DNA of 51,283 nucleotides from assembly GCA_021814145.1 (NCBI GenBank), contig JAKAIY010000007.1, positions 1 through 51,283 on the forward strand. The letters are read 5' to 3'. Under the pieces are notes generated by a model. The model searched no databases. It worked only from the letters and a program-made list of their open reading frames with translations, and was not told the DNA's origin. The number at the start of each line of letters is the position of its first letter. The first letter of the stretch is position 1. Below, piece by piece: positions 49,568 through 51,283 of the stretch. Origin of the DNA: Chloroflexota bacterium. Lineage in GTDB: Bacteria > Chloroflexota > Ktedonobacteria > Ktedonobacterales > JADMIN01. The position numbers and the translations under genes were made by a program.

Positions 49568-50035
49568 CTAGCCCTTCCGCTCGCGCGGGATGATCAGCGC
49601 GCCATCCACCCGCATCTCGGTCACGGTCTCGCCAGCGGCGTTGGTCATCGCGACCTGGACGGTATAGCGCCCCTTGCCCTCGCTGGCGATCCCCGCCCGC
49701 GCGCGCGCCTGCTCGTCTGGGGTGATGGTGGCCTCGGCGCGCAGATCGCCCCCGGCTGGACGGTGATAGGTGATGCTCGCGCTCGCCACGACCGGCAGAT
49801 ACCCCGCCCGCTGAAGATCAGCGAACGCGACAAACGCCAGCGCTCCGGCGACGGTTTCGCCCAGGCCGAACTGCGCGGCGGCATGCACAGTGCCGATATG
49901 GTTCGCCCGCTGCGTCGCGAACGGCATGCTGGCCACCGCGCGGTCCGGCCCGACCTGCTCAATGCGCACGGCCAGCTCGCGCGCAAACGGCACCCGCTCG
50001 GTGATCGTCCGCTGAACCATCTCCAGATCGGACAT
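49568..50035 (-). CDS. PaaI/DUF4442-type hot-dog thioesterase
   Basis: A 155-residue single hot-dog domain: RANHIGTVHAAAQFGLGETVAGALAF (in two parts, about 44-69) is the central helix with its substrate-pocket residues, and ASITYHRPAGGDLRAEATI (about 87-105) the following strands. Compared with the neighbouring DUF4442 protein it is shorter and keeps the N-H-x-G-T-V-H-A pattern of PaaI/YiiD-type thioesterases. I start at MSDLEMVQ; an in-frame start 69 bp upstream runs through a hairpin. Lies between the acyl-CoA dehydrogenase and the DUF4442 gene. Confidence 0.8.
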   Translation of the reverse strand: MSDLEMVQRTITERVPFARELAVRIEQVGPDRAVASMPFATQRANHIGTVHAAAQFGLGETVAGALAFVAFADLQRAGYLPVVASASITYHRPAGGDLRAEATITPDEQARARAGIASEGKGRYTVQVAMTNAAGETVTEMRVDGALIIPRERKG

Positions 50036-50064
50036 TCGCCGCCGCCTTTCCTGCCTTAACCTCA

Positions 50065-50089
50065 GCCCCCTCCCGTGGAGAGAGGGGGC
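50065..50089. repeat. Intercistronic GC hairpin, possible dispersed repeat
   Basis: GCCCCCTC (50065-50072) pairs with GAGGGGGC (50082-50089) around nine bases, between the acyl-CoA dehydrogenase and thioesterase genes. The CCCCCTC...GAGAGGGGG form resembles short dispersed palindromes common in GC-rich Chloroflexota genomes. No second copy is seen in this window. Confidence 0.45.
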
Positions 50090-50106
50090 GAAAGGTGAGA
50101 TCACGC

Positions 50107-51283
50107 CTACTTGATTGGGTATCCGCCGCGCTCAGCGACGGCGGCGGCCAGCTCGCGCTGCAGCGGCACGATGTCGGCCTCCGGGTCGCCCAGATAGCGC
50201 CGCACGCGCGCCAGCTCCTCGCGGCGCTCGTCGCCTTCCAGCGCCATCGTCAGCGCGCCCTCCATCGCCGCGCGGGCCTCCTTGAAGAGATTGATCGTCG
50301 CGACTTGCGCCAGCAGGGCGTGCGTAGCGGCGTCGGCGTCACCCGCGCGGAAGGCGAACAACGCGCGCGCGACAGCGCTATCCATCGCGAACGAAGTAAT
50401 GAGCATGTTCGCGGTGTACTCAAGGAACTCCTGCTCCTCGCGCATATTCGCCATGAACTTCATCGAGGCCTTCATCGCGCTGTAGATGCCAGCGCGCTTG
50501 GCGCGCTCGACCAGATTCACCGCGTCGCGCAGCGCGGCGGGCGTCTCGCCGCCCGCGAAGTCGGGCGCCTGGCCGCTGCTGACCTGGCTATCAATCTCCG
50601 GGAAGGCGGAGAACAGGTCAATCTTGTTTCCCATCGCGCGGGTAAAGAGCGTGCCGCCCGCCACCAGCCGGTTGACCTCGTTGGTGCCTTCGAAGATGCG
50701 GTTGATGCGCGCGTCGCGCCAGGCGTGCGAGATTGGGTATTCGTCCATGAAGCCATAGCCGCCGAAGATCTGCACACCCTCATCCACGCTGCGGCCCAGC
50801 GCCTCAGAGCCATAGATCTTGGCGATCGAGCACTCGATGGCGTACTCCTCGATGGCCGCGAGCTGCGCCATGCGGTCCTCGCCAGCCGCCTGCCGCGCCT
50901 CTTCCACCATGCCGATTGTGCGGAAAGCGAGGGCCTCCGCCGCGTAGACATCGGCGGCCATGTAGGCCAGCTTCTTCCTGATGAGGCCAAAACCCGACAG
51001 CGGGCGTCCAAACGCCTTGCGCTCGTTGGCGTAGGCGGCGGCCATATCCAGCGCCGCGCGCGCGCCGCCCGAAGCGCCAGCGCCCAGCTTCAGGCGGCCA
51101 ATGTTGAGGATGTTGAAGGCGATCTTGTAGCCCTTGCCAATCTCGCCCAGCACGTTCTCGACTGGCACATGCACGTTGTCGAAATACACCGTGCGGGTAG
51201 ACGAGCCCTTGATGCCGACCTTCTTCTCCTCCGCCCCGGTGGAGACACCCTCCCACGCCGACTCGACGATGAAGGCGGTATGC
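50107..51283 (-). CDS. fadE: Acyl-CoA dehydrogenase, C-terminal part
   Basis: FAD enzyme of the first beta-oxidation step. The gene runs off the right edge; about 391 C-terminal residues are visible and perhaps 190-200 are missing. The visible part begins in the middle domain (TAFIVES...VGIKGSSTRTVYFDNVHVPVENVLG), then NIGRLKLGAGASGGARAALDMA, ERKAFGRPL, QIFGGYGFMDEYPISHAWRDARINRIFEGTNEVNR in family-typical pieces; the EGTNE is the usual FAD-site motif after the catalytic-base region. A C-terminal extension of about 190 residues, as in Bacillus FadE/YusJ and human VLCAD, argues for long-chain substrates. First visible gene of the fad operon. Confidence 0.93.
   Translation of the reverse strand, partial: HTAFIVESAWEGVSTGAEEKKVGIKGSSTRTVYFDNVHVPVENVLGEIGKGYKIAFNILNIGRLKLGAGASGGARAALDMAAAYANERKAFGRPLSGFGLIRKKLAYMAADVYAAEALAFRTIGMVEEARQAAGEDRMAQLAAIEEYAIECSIAKIYGSEALGRSVDEGVQIFGGYGFMDEYPISHAWRDARINRIFEGTNEVNRLVAGGTLFTRAMGNKIDLFSAFPEIDSQVSSGQAPDFAGGETPAALRDAVNLVERAKRAGIYSAMKASMKFMANMREEQEFLEYTANMLITSFAMDSAVARALFAFRAGDADAATHALLAQVATINLFKEARAAMEGALTMALEGDERREELARVRRYLGDPEADIVPLQRELAAAVAERGGYPIK

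Overview
The window is GC-rich, almost fully coding, and carries no rRNA, tRNA, CRISPR array or transposase that I can see. The gene families suggest an aerobic, heterotrophic member of the Chloroflexota: complex I genes, a cydABDC-type bd oxidase locus, a complete F-type ATP synthase operon led by atpZ, GAF-rich histidine kinases with stand-alone receivers, a DUF2079 protein, PadR with a Gly/Pro-rich tail, and a Bacillus-like fad operon. The phylum is inferred from gene content only. Many start codons are GTG behind good GGAGG-like ribosome binding sites, so several genes start downstream or at a different codon from the longest open frame.

Layout. Positions 1-1200 (minus): start of a nuo operon (nuoA-nuoB-nuoC, cut by the window edge) with a near-consensus promoter. 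1374-2351: two-domain GNAT acetyltransferase. 2361-5414 (minus): PadR-type regulator with a candidate operator on its promoter, then an ABC exporter half-transporter. 5443-11415 (minus): cydA-cydB-cydD-cydC in one overlapping operon. 11638-14167 (minus): E1-like ThiF/MoeB protein, YwqG/DUF1963 protein and an HNH-motif lipoprotein. 14472-15483: two receiver-only response regulators, the second with a Glu at the phosphorylation site. 15595-23171 (minus): atpZ-B-E-F-H-A-G-D-C. 23286-24372 (minus): SAM hydrolase-type gene with a small unknown gene. 24555-27629: GAF-domain histidine kinase and a canonical single-domain receiver. 27646-29310 (minus): two unknown membrane proteins. 29744-30981 (minus): rpsP-khpA-rimM. 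31185-34792: alkyltransferase-like protein, GH1 beta-glucosidase and a DHA2-type MFS exporter. 35023-42080 (plus): unknown acidic Cys-rich protein, accC-fabF-accB of fatty acid synthesis, DUF2079 membrane protein, unknown membrane protein, PRC-barrel protein. 42162-44230: Tat-exported CapA-like lipoprotein and a frameshifted GNAT remnant. 44269-51283 (minus): larE and a beta-oxidation operon (acyl-CoA dehydrogenase, two hot-dog thioesterase-like proteins, thiolase, FadN-type multifunctional enzyme).

How it fits together. Fatty acid breakdown at the right end feeds electrons and acetyl-CoA to the respiratory chain, whose entry (complex I), one terminal branch (bd oxidase with its CydDC assembly exporter) and end user (ATP synthase) are all here; accC-fabF-accB covers the opposite, biosynthetic direction. 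I did not find a clearly new multi-gene system. The most unusual items are the phosphomimetic receiver at 15055-15483, the freshly frameshifted GNAT gene at 43861-44230, helically phased TTGTGA sites upstream of cydA, mutually exclusive hairpins between the kinase and its receiver gene, and repeated use of long perfect hairpins without a U-tract at gene ends.
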